The notes beneath the pieces are model-generated. The model had not been told where the DNA came from. It did no database searches and saw only the letters and a list, made by a program, of their open reading frames with translations. Positions 22,697-22,796 of a DNA stretch of 22,796 nt are shown here, piece by piece. Each line of letters begins with the position of its first letter. Within the stretch, counting starts at the first letter, position 1. The position numbers and the translations under genes were made by a program. Origin of the DNA: an uncultured Blautia sp. (GTDB lineage Bacteria > Bacillota > Clostridia > Lachnospirales > Lachnospiraceae); assembly GCA_946629475.1 (NCBI GenBank), contig CAMOXX010000019.1, positions 1 to 22,796 on the forward strand, read 5' to 3'.

Positions 22697-22734
22697 GGAC
22701 GTAAGGAGGAGCATCGGTTGCGAGGTTTACGTCC
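22697..22734. repeat. 38-nt stem-loop repeat, copy 1
   Basis: The unit begins GGACGTAA (22697-22704) and ends TTACGTCC (22727-22734). These ends pair over eight bases plus one G-T wobble, with the internal sequence AGCATCGGTTGCGA at 22710-22723. A second copy with the same length, ends and internal core starts 63 bases later. No open reading frame or known RNA family was recognised here. Confidence 0.7.
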
Positions 22735-22759
22735 ATTTGGGGCGATAACGCAGCCGTAC

Positions 22760-22796
22760 GGACGTAAAGATAAGCATCTGTCGCGATCTTTACGTC
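22760..22796. repeat. 38-nt stem-loop repeat, copy 2, cut by window end
   Basis: The unit starts GGACGTAAAGAT (22760-22771) and ends ATCTTTACGTC at the last base, one base short of the full 38. The stem is 12 bp when completed. The internal AGCATCTGTCGCGA (22773-22786) differs from copy 1 at only two of 14 positions. The two copies are separated by 25 unrelated bases (22735-22759). More copies may follow beyond the window. Confidence 0.7.

Noticed and set aside
22697..22796. A CRISPR array formed by the two repeats at the right edge.
   Set aside because: The repeats differ from each other in the stem, are long palindromes with a 25-base spacer, only two copies are visible and no cas gene is present.

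Overview
The window reads as a contiguous piece of chromosome from a moderately GC-rich (a little over half G+C by eye) clostridial Firmicute. The best guess is a Lachnospiraceae-like lineage. The reasons are the gene order (asp23-nusB-xseA-xseB-ispA-dxs-tlyA-nadK-argR-recN-spo0A), strong Shine-Dalgarno sequences, GTG and TTG starts, RNase Y and a Spo0A homologue. All genes lie on the + strand. No tRNA, rRNA, IS element, prophage or CRISPR array was seen. The species cannot be named from sequence alone.

Layout. (1) 1-3813: the 3' part of gltX, a compact UvrD/Rep-type helicase and an Sfp-type phosphopantetheinyl transferase, tightly packed. (2) 3837-5426: prfC (release factor 3). (3) 5457-14531: a long operon starting at an extended -10 promoter and running asp23, nusB, xseA, xseB, ispA, dxs, tlyA, nadK, argR, recN, mostly with overlapping or nearly touching genes. 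It combines transcription antitermination, exonuclease VII, isoprenoid precursor synthesis, rRNA methylation, NADP supply, arginine control and recombinational repair. (4) 14613-15365: a separately promoted Spo0A homologue with a shortened receiver domain. (5) 15405-18581: glgA, recA (TTG start) and recX. (6) 18578-20280: rny with its own promoter region and a clear intrinsic terminator. (7) 20431-22669: xerD from a strong promoter, then a DAHP synthase and a strong terminator. (8) 22697-22796: two tandem copies of a 38-nt stem-loop repeat, the second cut off by the window end.

The most interesting theme is erosion and possible re-purposing of the sporulation switch. In spore-forming relatives spoIVB normally lies between recN and spo0A, and the spoIIIA operon lies upstream of asp23. 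Neither is present here. Spo0A keeps its phosphorylatable Asp and an almost textbook DNA-binding domain, but has lost roughly the second half of its receiver domain. Its promoter is overlapped by 0A-box-like motifs. This fits an asporogenous lineage that keeps a Spo0A-derived, possibly phosphorylation-independent, autoregulated DNA-binding protein. Other oddities are a XerD lacking the usual beta-hairpin catalytic lysine, a perfect 20-bp palindrome and an SD-sequestering hairpin before rny, and the unexplained tandem stem-loops at the right edge.
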